Below, piece by piece: positions 49,029-56,708 of a DNA stretch of 64,000 nucleotides. The position numbers were made by a program, and so were the translations under genes. The notes below the pieces were generated by a model. That model saw nothing but the letters and a program-made list of their open reading frames with translations, searched no databases and was not told the DNA's origin. This DNA comes from Georgenia daeguensis (lineage in GTDB: Bacteria > Actinomycetota > Actinomycetes > Actinomycetales > Actinomycetaceae): positions 1 to 64,000 of the forward strand of contig NZ_BAABBA010000001.1 in assembly GCF_039537705.1 (NCBI RefSeq). The letters are read 5' to 3'. Numbering within the stretch: position 1 is the stretch's first letter; each line of letters opens with the position of its first letter.

Positions 49029-50192
49029 TCAGCTGGACGTGGCTGTACGAGCCGTCGTCGCCTCGAGCAGTCCACGCGCCGCCTCGAGGACCTCGTCGAC
49101 GCCGATAGAGGCGAGCGCCGCATCGACCGTGGCGGCGTGCGGATCACCGGGGCCGGTCCCGTGCCAGATGACTGTGTGCAGGTGGTGGTCGATCGACGGT
49201 CCCCACCACATCGGCGGAGTCGGGCCGAACAGAAGGACAGACGGTGTGCCGAGGGCAGTCGCGAGGTGTGCCACCCCGGTGTCTCCGCACACGAGCAGTC
49301 CGGCCATGCCCACGGTCTCGGCGAGGTCGCCGAGGCCGAGAGTGCCGGCCGCCGAATGCACGCCTGCGCCGGCGGCCCGGGCGATCTGCTCGCACACGGC
49401 GATCTCGTCACCGGATCCGGTGAGCACCACCGGGTAGCCCATCACGGCCAGCGCACGGCAGACGGCGGTCCAGCGCTCGGCCGGCCAGCGGCGAGCCACG
49501 GAAGCCGCTCCCGGGTGCACCACGACCGGCGCCCGAGCAGCCACCCGGCCGCCATCGGTGACCCGCCCACGTCGCTCCGTCCCGCCCGGCAGCGCCAGAC
49601 GCAGGTCCTCGGCGGAGCACTCCCCACCCGCCGTCCGCACGAGCCGGCACCAGCGGTCGACCTCGTGCTCGTCACGCACCCAGCGAGGCCCCGGATGCCC
49701 GATCTCGGGGCACCCGAACGCGACGAGCCTCTCCGGCTCCGTCGCAGAGAGCAGCCGGTGGCTCTGCGGGCCGCGGCCGTGGAGGTTCACGGCCACGTGG
49801 CCGCCCGGGCCCTCCCAGCGCAGCGGTGCACCCAGACCGGAGGTCGGCAGCACCTCGTCGACGACGCGAAGCTCCCGCAGCCACGCGCCGGGCCCAGCCG
49901 GTGCCGCGAGAACCAGGCGTCGTCCCGGGAACGCCCGGCGAAGCCCGCGCAGCGCCGGCACCCCGGTGAGGGCGTCGCCGAGGCCCAAGGCCCGCAGCAC
50001 GAGGACGTCGCCCGGTGCGCCGGCCACGCGCTTCGCGTGCGCGGCGCCGGTGGAGCCCGGCACGTGCACGCCGCCGTCCGCGCGTTCGCTGCCGCCCGGG
50101 CGTTCGCTGCCGTCCGCGCGTTCGCTGCCGCCCGGGCGTTCGTTGTCGTCTGCGCGTTCGCTGTCGTCCGCCCGTGTGCCGCCGCCGCTCAC
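49029..50192 (-). CDS. Family 9 glycosyltransferase (heptosyltransferase-like), distal gene
   Basis: A 387-residue GT-B enzyme, last gene of the heptose operon. GDVLVLRALGLGDALTGVPALRGLRRAFPG is the GT9 N-terminus, VVVHPGAASVARRWPAERW the acceptor/donor boundary, and CGDTGVAHLATALGTPSVLLFGPTPPMWWGP the ADP-heptose-binding GDTG(V/P)xH motif. GT9 enzymes transfer heptose from ADP-heptose, which fits GmhA and HldE upstream. The first 40 residues are a disordered SERADG/SERPGG repeat. GTG start in a 4-nt overlap with the SDR gene. Confidence 0.92.
   Translation of the reverse strand: MSGGGTRADDSERADDNERPGGSERADGSERPGGSERADGGVHVPGSTGAAHAKRVAGAPGDVLVLRALGLGDALTGVPALRGLRRAFPGRRLVLAAPAGPGAWLRELRVVDEVLPTSGLGAPLRWEGPGGHVAVNLHGRGPQSHRLLSATEPERLVAFGCPEIGHPGPRWVRDEHEVDRWCRLVRTAGGECSAEDLRLALPGGTERRGRVTDGGRVAARAPVVVHPGAASVARRWPAERWTAVCRALAVMGYPVVLTGSGDEIAVCEQIARAAGAGVHSAAGTLGLGDLAETVGMAGLLVCGDTGVAHLATALGTPSVLLFGPTPPMWWGPSIDHHLHTVIWHGTGPGDPHAATVDAALASIGVDEVLEAARGLLEATTARTATSS
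50073..50162 (-). repeat. 18-bp tandem repeats at the N-terminus of the distal GT9 gene
   Basis: Five 18-bp units (starts 50073, 50091, 50109, 50127, 50145) alternate between two variants, coding SERADG and SERPGG. The 36-bp higher-order period shows stepwise duplication. The frame is preserved. Confidence 0.9.
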
Positions 50193-50905
50193 GGCCAGGA
50201 GGTCTCCCCGGACGCCATGACGAGCATCTCGCGGATCTCGCTGCCCACCGGCTGCCGCAGCGCGGTCAGCACGGCGGAGGCGGTGTTGGCGGGGTCGTTG
50301 AGATCCTGGTCCGGCGCGGGCCGGAACCGCTCGTCGCGCCCGTCGAAGAAGGCGGTGCGCATGCCGCCCGGCACGAGGCAGGTCACCCCCACCCGGCCGG
50401 CGTACTCCGCCGCCAGCGCCTGGGAGAACCCGCGGATCGCGAACTTCGACGCCGAGTACGCCGTCGCGGCGTCCGCGCCGCGCAGCCCGAGCGTGGAGGA
50501 GACCGTCACCACGGTGCCCCGCACCTTCTCGAGGTGCGGCAGGCAGGCCCGCACCACCGCGACCGTGCCGAAGAGGTTGACCCGGACCACCTTCTCCCAC
50601 GCCGCGGGCTCGATCTCGAGGATCGGGCCGCACGCGTCCGTCCCGGCCGCGGTGACCACCGCCGACGGCGGACCCACCTCTCGCACGAGCCGCTCCACCG
50701 CCTCGGCCGCGGCACCGGACTCGGCGAGGTCGACCGTCACGTGCGGAACGTCGCCCGACGGGGCGGCCCGGTCGAGGACGGCCGCGGTGCCGCCGGCCTC
50801 ACGGACGGCCTCGACGACGGCGGCCCCGAGACCGCCGGCGCCGCCGGTGACGAAGACGGTGCCCACCTCGCGGGGGGTACGGGACTGCTGCGGGGCAGTG
50901 CTCAT
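50189..50905 (-). CDS. Short-chain dehydrogenase/reductase
   Basis: A 238-residue classical SDR. VFVTGGAGGLGAAVVEAV is the TGxxxGxG cofactor loop, VSSTLGLRGADAATAYSASKFAI holds the catalytic Ser and YxxxK, and CLVPGGMRTAFFDG the late PG motif. It sits between hldE and the distal GT9 gene with 4-nt overlaps on both sides. It is not an HldD-type epimerase, which would be an extended SDR. It may oxidise or reduce a sugar or lipid carrier of the pathway. Substrate unknown. Confidence 0.92.
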   Translation of the reverse strand: MSTAPQQSRTPREVGTVFVTGGAGGLGAAVVEAVREAGGTAAVLDRAAPSGDVPHVTVDLAESGAAAEAVERLVREVGPPSAVVTAAGTDACGPILEIEPAAWEKVVRVNLFGTVAVVRACLPHLEKVRGTVVTVSSTLGLRGADAATAYSASKFAIRGFSQALAAEYAGRVGVTCLVPGGMRTAFFDGRDERFRPAPDQDLNDPANTASAVLTALRQPVGSEIREMLVMASGETSWP

Positions 50906-52539
50906 GCAGGACTCCTTCCGGATGCGGCCGCCCGGGCCAGGCCCGAGCGCTGGATGATCGAGCTGGTGGAGCGCCCGCCGAGATACGGCAGGAGAACGAC
51001 CCGCCCACCGTGGCGGCGAACGACCTCCGACTCCGGCAGCGGCGCGCCGCCGTAGTCGCCGCCCTTGGCCCACACGTCCGGCCGCAGCCGGTCGAGGACC
51101 GCGCGGGGGTCGTCCTCGTCGAAGACGACGACGGCGTCCACGCAGTCCAGCGCGGCCAGGACACGGGCACGGTCGGGCGCGGGCACGACCGGCCGGCCCG
51201 GCCCCTTCAGCCTGGTGACCGAGGCGTCGGAGTTCATGACGACGACCAGGTGGTCGCCGAGCCGCCGGGCCGCCTGCAACGTGGCGACGTGGCCGGCGTG
51301 CACGATGTCGAAGCAGCCGCCGGTGGCCACCAGGGTCCCGCCGTCGGCGCGGAGCCGGGCGGTGAGCCGGTCGAGCGAGCCGGGATCCTGCGTCCACAGC
51401 CGGCCGGGCTCGTCACCGTCCGGTTTGCCCGGACGTGAGCTTGCGGCACGGCCGGGCACGGTGTGGCCGGTGCCGGCCAGGTGGGTGAGGGCGGGAGAGC
51501 CGCCGGGCTCGGTACGGCCGGGCTCGTCAGGGCCCAGGTCGCCCCTGCCGTTGCCCGCGACGGTGCGCGCGGCGGCCGAGCGCTGGCGGAACCCCTCGGC
51601 GCCGCCGGCCGCCACCCAGGCGGACGCGTGGGCGACGGCGCGCTCCACCGCCTCCGGCACCAGCGCCCCACCGGCGAGGGCGACGGCGCAGCTCGCGGCG
51701 AACTGGTCGCCCGCGCCGCACGGGTCGCCGTCGGCCGCGACGGCGGGAAAGAACGCGGCCTCCGTGCCGGACCGCGCCAGGTAGGCGCCCGCGGCGCCGG
51801 CCGTCACGCACACGGCCGCGGCGCGCCAGCGGCGGACCAGATCGCCGGCGACGACGTCCGGCGGCGCGTCGGCATCGTCCGTACCGAGGCCGGACGTACC
51901 GAGGCCGGACGCACCGAGGCCGGACGAGCCGGCGACGGACGCGCCGGCTCGCGCCAGGGCGGCGCCCGCCTCGGCCGCGTTCGGCGTCACGAGCGCCGCG
52001 CCGGGGACGGGTGGCCCACCGCGCGGATGCGGGTCCCAGACGAGCCGGGTGGACCGGGCGGCATCCGTGAGCAGCGCGCGCAGCGCGGGATCGCGGGTGA
52101 CCCCGGCGCCGTAGTCCGAGACGAGCACGGCGTCGGCGGCGGCGAGCACCGCCGCGACCTCCGCCGTCGGCACCTCGCCGGGCGCACCGGGCCCGCCGTC
52201 GTCCACGCGCACCAGCGACTGGCCGCTGCTGCGCACGCGCGTCTTGGTGCGGGTCCCGCCCTCGTGCGGCAGCGCCACCAGGGTCAGCGAGCCGCGCAGG
52301 TGCGCGGCGAGGCGCTCACCGGGTCCGTCGTCGGCCACGGGCGCGACCAGGGTGACCCGGGCGCCGCCGGCTGCACACAGCAGCGCGGCCAGGCCGGCGC
52401 CGCCGGGGCTCTCGCGGGTGCCGGTGACGTCGACGACCGGCACCGGGGCGTCGGGGCTGAGCCGCTCGACCCGGCCGTCGACGTCGCGGTCCAGGACGAC
52501 GTCGCCGACCACCACGACGTGCGGCACGTCGCGGCTCAC
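50902..52539 (-). CDS. hldE: Bifunctional heptose-7-phosphate kinase / heptose-1-phosphate adenylyltransferase
   Basis: A 545-residue two-domain enzyme. The N-terminal PfkB-type kinase has MPHVVVVGDVVLDRDVDGRV, the family middle VLVSDYGAGVT and the catalytic GAGDQFAASCAVALAGG. The C-terminal nucleotidyltransferase has GGCFDIVHAGHVATLQAARRLGD with the HxGH site, and MNSDASVTRLKG. It phosphorylates D-glycero-D-manno-heptose-7-phosphate at O1 and, after dephosphorylation at C7, adds AMP. It is longer than the usual 475 aa because of an in-frame repeat (SGLGA/T) in the kinase domain and a long interdomain linker. GTG start in a 4-nt overlap with gmhA. Confidence 0.94.
   Translation of the reverse strand: MSRDVPHVVVVGDVVLDRDVDGRVERLSPDAPVPVVDVTGTRESPGGAGLAALLCAAGGARVTLVAPVADDGPGERLAAHLRGSLTLVALPHEGGTRTKTRVRSSGQSLVRVDDGGPGAPGEVPTAEVAAVLAAADAVLVSDYGAGVTRDPALRALLTDAARSTRLVWDPHPRGGPPVPGAALVTPNAAEAGAALARAGASVAGSSGLGASGLGTSGLGTDDADAPPDVVAGDLVRRWRAAAVCVTAGAAGAYLARSGTEAAFFPAVAADGDPCGAGDQFAASCAVALAGGALVPEAVERAVAHASAWVAAGGAEGFRQRSAAARTVAGNGRGDLGPDEPGRTEPGGSPALTHLAGTGHTVPGRAASSRPGKPDGDEPGRLWTQDPGSLDRLTARLRADGGTLVATGGCFDIVHAGHVATLQAARRLGDHLVVVMNSDASVTRLKGPGRPVVPAPDRARVLAALDCVDAVVVFDEDDPRAVLDRLRPDVWAKGGDYGGAPLPESEVVRRHGGRVVLLPYLGGRSTSSIIQRSGLARAAASGRSPA
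51881..51925 (-). repeat. 15-bp tandem repeats inside hldE
   Basis: Three 15-bp units (GTACCGAGGCCGGAC, the third with one change) start at 51881, 51896 and 51911; a degenerate fourth follows. They encode the SGLG(A/T) repeat inserted in the kinase domain. Confidence 0.9.
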
Positions 52540-53300
52540 GCGCTCCTCCGCAGCGGGTCGCGGGTGGTGCCGAGGGGCGAGGCGTGCGGCGCCCCCGGCA
52601 GGGCGTGCGCCCCGGGGGCCGGGCGCGCGGCGAGAGTCGCGCCGGCGAGGTTCGGGCCGTCGGAGAGGTTCGCACCGGGGGTGAGGTTCCCGCCGGTGGC
52701 GAGGGCCGCGCCGGCGGCGAGGTTCGCGAGCTCGACGTCCAGGACGGCGCACAGGGCGTGGATCGCGACCAGATGGACGGCCTGGATGGCCGCGGTGGAG
52801 GGCGCGTCGACGCACAGGGCGTCGTCGCTGCGCTCGGCGAGCGGGTTCGGCCCCCGCCCGGTCATCGCCCACACGTGCATCCCCATCTCGCGGCCGCGCT
52901 CGGCGGCGCGCACCACGTTGGGGCTCTTCCCGGACGTGGACAGGAGCACCAGCACGTCCCCGGGGCGCCCGTGCCCCTCGACCTGGCGGGCGAACATCTC
53001 GTCGGCGCCGTAGTCGTTGACGATGGCCGTGACCGAGGAGCTCTCCGCGCACAGCGAGATGGCGGAGAACGGGCGGCGCTCCTCGAGGAAACGGCCGACC
53101 AGCTCCGACGTCAGGTGCTGCGCCTCCGCGGCGCTGCCGCCGTTCCCGGCGGCGAGAAGCCGGCCGCCGTCGAGCAGGCGCTCCGCCAGGGTCCGCCCCC
53201 ACCGGGCGACGGTGCCGGACTCGCACCGCAGGGCGGCCAGCGCGGCGTGGAGCTCGCGCTCGTGGTCCTCGATCCAGTCGAGAGCGTTCAGGGCGCTCAT
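52536..53300 (-). CDS. gmhA: Sedoheptulose-7-phosphate isomerase (GmhA), with C-terminal repeat tail
   Basis: Converts sedoheptulose-7-phosphate to D-glycero-D-manno-heptose-7-phosphate, the first step of the ADP-heptose pathway. The 190-residue SIS core is intact: LLAAGNGGSAAEAQHLTSELVGRF, LSTSGKSPNVVRAAERGREMGM and the catalytic-end STAAIQAVHLVAIHALC. The extra 60 residues are unusual: five hexapeptide repeats of form xNLxxG (TGGNLTPGANLSDGPNLAG), then a Pro/Ala tail. They could be a flexible or self-associating extension. Overlaps its neighbours by 4 nt on both sides. Confidence 0.94.
   Translation of the reverse strand: MSALNALDWIEDHERELHAALAALRCESGTVARWGRTLAERLLDGGRLLAAGNGGSAAEAQHLTSELVGRFLEERRPFSAISLCAESSSVTAIVNDYGADEMFARQVEGHGRPGDVLVLLSTSGKSPNVVRAAERGREMGMHVWAMTGRGPNPLAERSDDALCVDAPSTAAIQAVHLVAIHALCAVLDVELANLAAGAALATGGNLTPGANLSDGPNLAGATLAARPAPGAHALPGAPHASPLGTTRDPLRRSA
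52647..52736 (-). repeat. 18-bp repeats at the 3' end of gmhA
   Basis: Five degenerate 18-bp units start GAGG at 52647, 52665, 52683, 52701 and 52719. They code the xNLxxG hexapeptide repeats beyond the SIS domain. Divergence between units suggests they are older than the repeats in hldE. Confidence 0.85.
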
Positions 53301-54538
53301 GCGGTTGCCTCCTTCAGCGCGGGGTACGTGGCGGGCTCGTAGGCGGCGAGCGTCCCGGCCGCGACCGTGGCCCAGGAGTACCGGTCCAGCGCGCGGCGCC
53401 GGGCGGCGACGCCGAAGCGACGGCGCCTTTCCGGGTCGCGGAGCAGCTCGCCGAGCGCGCCGGCGAGGGCGTCGGGATCGCGCGGCGGGACGAGGAGCCC
53501 GGTCTCGCCGTCGGCCACGCTGTCGAGCAGCCCGCCGACGGCGGAGCCGACGAGCGGGCGGCCGCACGCGGCGGCCTCGAGCGGGACGATCCCGAACGGC
53601 TCGTACCAGGGGGTGGCGACGACGACGTCGGCGTCGCGGATCAGTGCCGGCATGGACTCACGGGCCACCGACCCGAGGAACCGCACCCGGTCGGCGACGC
53701 CCAGCCTCGCCGCCAGCGTGCGCAGGCGCCGGACCTCGGGATCTCCGTCGACCTCGTCAGCGGCCGGACCGCCCGCGACCACCAGCTCCGTGCTGGGCAG
53801 CGCGGGGAGCGCCTCGACGACGGTCGCGATGCCCTTGCGGGGGACGAGCCGGCCCACCGAAAGCAGCCGGTGCGGGAGCCGCCGGGGCCCCGCGGGGCCG
53901 TGCCGGTCGCCCACCCTGGGCGGGTCGCCGTCGCCGGGGGCGAAGCGCTCGACGTCGACCCCGCAGGGGACCACCCGCACGCTGCTCTCCGGCACGCCGA
54001 GGCGCCGCAGCTCGGAGACCTCGTCGCGGCAGGTGGCGACGACGAGGTCGACGGCGCGGCCGATGCGGCGCTCGTCGCGGATCCGGGTGGGGGGCGAGGT
54101 GTCGGCGGCACCCTGGTGGCGCCGCTTGACGGTGCCGAGGGCGTGGTACGTGTGCACGGCCGGCACGGGGACGGTGCGGACGGCCTCGAGCACCGCCAGG
54201 CCCGACATCCAGAAGTGGGAGTGGACCACGTCGGGCCGCCCGCGCAGCGTCCAGGTGCGGGCGAGCCACCGGCCGAAGGCGGGCATGAACGGGGCGAGCT
54301 CGTCCTTGGGCAGCGGTTCCGGCGGTCCCGCGGGGACGTGCACGACGGTGACCCGCTCGTGCATCGGCACCCGCTCGGGCAGGTCGGCGCGGTCGCGGCG
54401 GGTGTACACCTCGACCTCGTGCCCGTCCTCGGCGAGGGCGGTGGCGAGCGCGGCGACGTGGACGTTCTGCCCGCCGGCGTCCACCCCGCCGAGCACGGCG
54501 AGCGGGCTCGCGTGCTCGGAGACCATGGCGATCCTCAT
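53297..54538 (-). CDS. Family 4 glycosyltransferase
   Basis: A 413-residue GT-B enzyme. VSEHASPLAVLGGVDAGGQNVHVAALATAL is the N-terminus of the sucrose-synthase/MshA-like group. LLSVGRLVPRKGIATVVEALP and PWYEPFGIVPLEAAACGRPLVGSAVGGLLD hold the donor-binding EX7E motif. It retains configuration at the anomeric carbon; the nucleotide donor is unknown. No TM helix, but it probably works at the inner membrane face on a lipid-linked acceptor. Coupled by 4-nt overlaps. Confidence 0.94.
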   Translation of the reverse strand: MRIAMVSEHASPLAVLGGVDAGGQNVHVAALATALAEDGHEVEVYTRRDRADLPERVPMHERVTVVHVPAGPPEPLPKDELAPFMPAFGRWLARTWTLRGRPDVVHSHFWMSGLAVLEAVRTVPVPAVHTYHALGTVKRRHQGAADTSPPTRIRDERRIGRAVDLVVATCRDEVSELRRLGVPESSVRVVPCGVDVERFAPGDGDPPRVGDRHGPAGPRRLPHRLLSVGRLVPRKGIATVVEALPALPSTELVVAGGPAADEVDGDPEVRRLRTLAARLGVADRVRFLGSVARESMPALIRDADVVVATPWYEPFGIVPLEAAACGRPLVGSAVGGLLDSVADGETGLLVPPRDPDALAGALGELLRDPERRRRFGVAARRRALDRYSWATVAAGTLAAYEPATYPALKEATA

Positions 54539-55494
54539 CGATCTACCTCCTTCAACAGCTGCTGCCAGTCGGCGAGGAACCGGTCCAGGCCGAAGCGGTC
54601 GAGCGCGTGCGCGCGTGCGGCCCGGCCGTACTCCCGGGCCTCGTCGGGGTCGTGCAGCCACCGCCGGGCGGTGGCCACGAGGACGTCGGGGTCGGAGCTG
54701 ACCACCCCGGCGTCGGCCGGCACCGCCTCGGGGGCGGCGGTGGTGGCGAGCGCGAGCACCGGCATCCCGAGGGTCATGGCCTCGATCAGCGACAGCCCGA
54801 GCGACGTCCACCGGTAGGGGTGGAGGTAGGCGCGGTGCCGCGCGAGCAGGTCGTGCATCCGGTCCTGCGGGACGTCCTCGTGCAGGTGCCCGGCCAGGTG
54901 CGGGGCGCGTTCCTCCAGCGCCGCCATGCCCATGCCGTGCACGGCGACCGGCAGCTCGTCGGCGATCCGCAGCAGCACGTCCGTGCCGGCCACCCGCCAG
55001 CGCCGCACCGGCTCGTTGACCACCACCCCGAGCCGCTCCTCGGTGCCGGTGTACCGGTAGCCGGGGTCGACGAGGCCGTGGTCGATGACGGTGGTCGGCG
55101 CGGCCCCGCAGTCCCACATGAGGGCGTTGAAGGCGGTGACGTGCACGACCGGGATGTCGGAGCGGTCCGCCAGCGGGTGCCGGGTGGCCGGCGCCGGCCC
55201 GGCGGGGGTGTTGTGCTCGACGTAGACCACCGGGACGTCGATTCCCGCCCGCAGGCCGGTCCACTCCTGGAGCAGCGAGATCTCGTGGGGGCGCTGGAGG
55301 ACGACGACGTCGCAGCCCTCCTCCCGCAGCTCGTCCGGACCGAGCTCGCGGGCCGCGGCGGGCCAGGTCCAGGTGCGCGCCCGGCCGAGCCCGTCCGGTC
55401 CACGGTCGGGCAGCACCGGGATGAGGTACTCGTCGGGGCCGTGCACGAACGGGGTGAGCCAGGAGCCGTGGACGTGCCAGATCAGGATCCTCAT
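54535..55494 (-). CDS. Glycosyltransferase, GT-B fold
   Basis: A 319-residue protein that begins MRILIWHVHGSWLTPFVHG and continues with VVYVEHNTPAGPAPATRHPLADRSDIPVVHVT. The C-terminal half HPYRWTSLGLSLIEAMTLGMPVLALATTAAPEAV is the donor-binding EX7E-like region (S-LIEAM). The N-terminal domain is shorter than in standard GT4 enzymes. Homologous proteins accompany heptose-type clusters in other actinobacteria, from memory. Sugar donor unknown. Confidence 0.86.
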   Translation of the reverse strand: MRILIWHVHGSWLTPFVHGPDEYLIPVLPDRGPDGLGRARTWTWPAAARELGPDELREEGCDVVVLQRPHEISLLQEWTGLRAGIDVPVVYVEHNTPAGPAPATRHPLADRSDIPVVHVTAFNALMWDCGAAPTTVIDHGLVDPGYRYTGTEERLGVVVNEPVRRWRVAGTDVLLRIADELPVAVHGMGMAALEERAPHLAGHLHEDVPQDRMHDLLARHRAYLHPYRWTSLGLSLIEAMTLGMPVLALATTAAPEAVPADAGVVSSDPDVLVATARRWLHDPDEAREYGRAARAHALDRFGLDRFLADWQQLLKEVDR

Positions 55495-56708
55495 GCGCCC
55501 ACCTCCGCGGGCGTCCCGGGTCGCGAGGCCGACCGGGACGAGGCCGGTGCCCCGTCCGGCGGAGGCGCGGCCACGAGCGCGCGGACCGCGCGGACGACGT
55601 CGGCCGGTGCGACCCCGGCCAGGCACGGGTGGCCCGGGACGGGGCACTCCCGGGCGCGGGTGTCGCGGCACGGCGCGTGCTGGTCGCCGAGCACCACGCT
55701 GGGCACGCCGTAGGGCGCCCACCGCTCCGCCGGGACCACGGGGGAGAACAGGGAGACCACCGGCGTGCCGACCGCAGCCGCGAGGTGGGCCGGACCGGTG
55801 TTGCCGACGACGACGCACGCGGCGCCGTCGAGCACCGCGGCGAGCTCGGCGAGGTCGGTGCGTCCCGCGAGGTCGACGACGCGGCCCCGCCTGCCGCCGG
55901 TCGGGCCTGCGCCGGTCGGCCCCATGCTGGTCGGGCCGGCGTCGGTGGTCCCGATGCTGGTCGGGTCGGCTTCGGTGGTCCCGATGCTGGTCGGGTCGGC
56001 GTCGGTGGGGCCGGCGTCGGTCGGGCCGGCGACGACGGCCGCGAGCTCGCGCTCGGCCGGCCCGCCGGTGACCACCACCGGCCAACCGTCCGCCCGCAGC
56101 GCCGCGACGACGGCGCGCGCGTGCCCGGCGCTCATGGCCCGGGCGGGCACGGACGCGCCGGGGTGGACGACGACGTAAGGCCGGTCCGGAACCAGGGCCG
56201 GGGCCGGCGGGAAAGGCCGGCGCAGGGCGAGGCGCCCGTCGTCGCCGGCCGGCAGCTCCGCGCCGGTGGCCCGGACGAGGTCGAGGGCCGCCTCCACCTC
56301 GTGCAGCCCCTCTGGCCGCCGGTGGCGCACGTCGAGCAGGGAGCCGGGGTAGTCGACGCTCGTCGCGGCGACGTAGGGCACGCCGGCCATCCGCGCGATC
56401 AGCGCCATCGGCAGCGGGCTCTGATGAAAGGAGGTGAGGACGACGCACCGGTCGTAGCGGCGCTCCGCGAGCAGCGCGATCAACGCCTGGAGCCGGGCCG
56501 GGTCGGCGGGCGGCGGGACGTAGCCGGACCACGGGACGTCGGCCACGAGCACGCCGTCGACGCCGGGCAGCAGACGCGCCGCGCCCCGGCCGGCCGGGCT
56601 GACGAGCAGGTCGAGGTGGTCGGCGGAGGCCGCCAGCGCGCGCAGCGCCGGTCCGGCCAGCAGGACGTCGCCGTCGTTGTCGAGCCGGACGGCCAGGGTG
56701 CGGGTCAC
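55491..56708 (-). CDS. Family 9 glycosyltransferase (heptosyltransferase-like), proximal gene
   Basis: A 405-residue GT-B enzyme. LAVRLDNDGDVLLAGPALRALA is the GT9 N-terminal motif (D/L-GD-L), VVVHPGASVPARAMSAGH the hinge region, and VGNTGPAHLAAAVGTPVVSLFSPVVPAERWAPYG the ADP-heptose-binding GNTGPxHLA motif. It is the second GT9 in the operon, so two heptose additions are likely. A 45-residue Thr/Asp/Gly repeat lies between two strands of the C-terminal Rossmann domain, in a surface loop. A Cys-containing tail (CRDTRARECPVPGHPCL) may bind metal. Confidence 0.93.
   Translation of the reverse strand: MTRTLAVRLDNDGDVLLAGPALRALAASADHLDLLVSPAGRGAARLLPGVDGVLVADVPWSGYVPPPADPARLQALIALLAERRYDRCVVLTSFHQSPLPMALIARMAGVPYVAATSVDYPGSLLDVRHRRPEGLHEVEAALDLVRATGAELPAGDDGRLALRRPFPPAPALVPDRPYVVVHPGASVPARAMSAGHARAVVAALRADGWPVVVTGGPAERELAAVVAGPTDAGPTDADPTSIGTTEADPTSIGTTDAGPTSMGPTGAGPTGGRRGRVVDLAGRTDLAELAAVLDGAACVVVGNTGPAHLAAAVGTPVVSLFSPVVPAERWAPYGVPSVVLGDQHAPCRDTRARECPVPGHPCLAGVAPADVVRAVRALVAAPPPDGAPASSRSASRPGTPAEVGA
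55921..56010 (-). repeat. 30-bp tandem repeats inside the proximal GT9 gene
   Basis: Three 30-bp units (starts 55921, 55951, 55981) with one or two differences each encode the DPTSIGTTEA-type decapeptide repeat in a loop of the GT9 donor domain. Partial units flank them. Confidence 0.9.
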
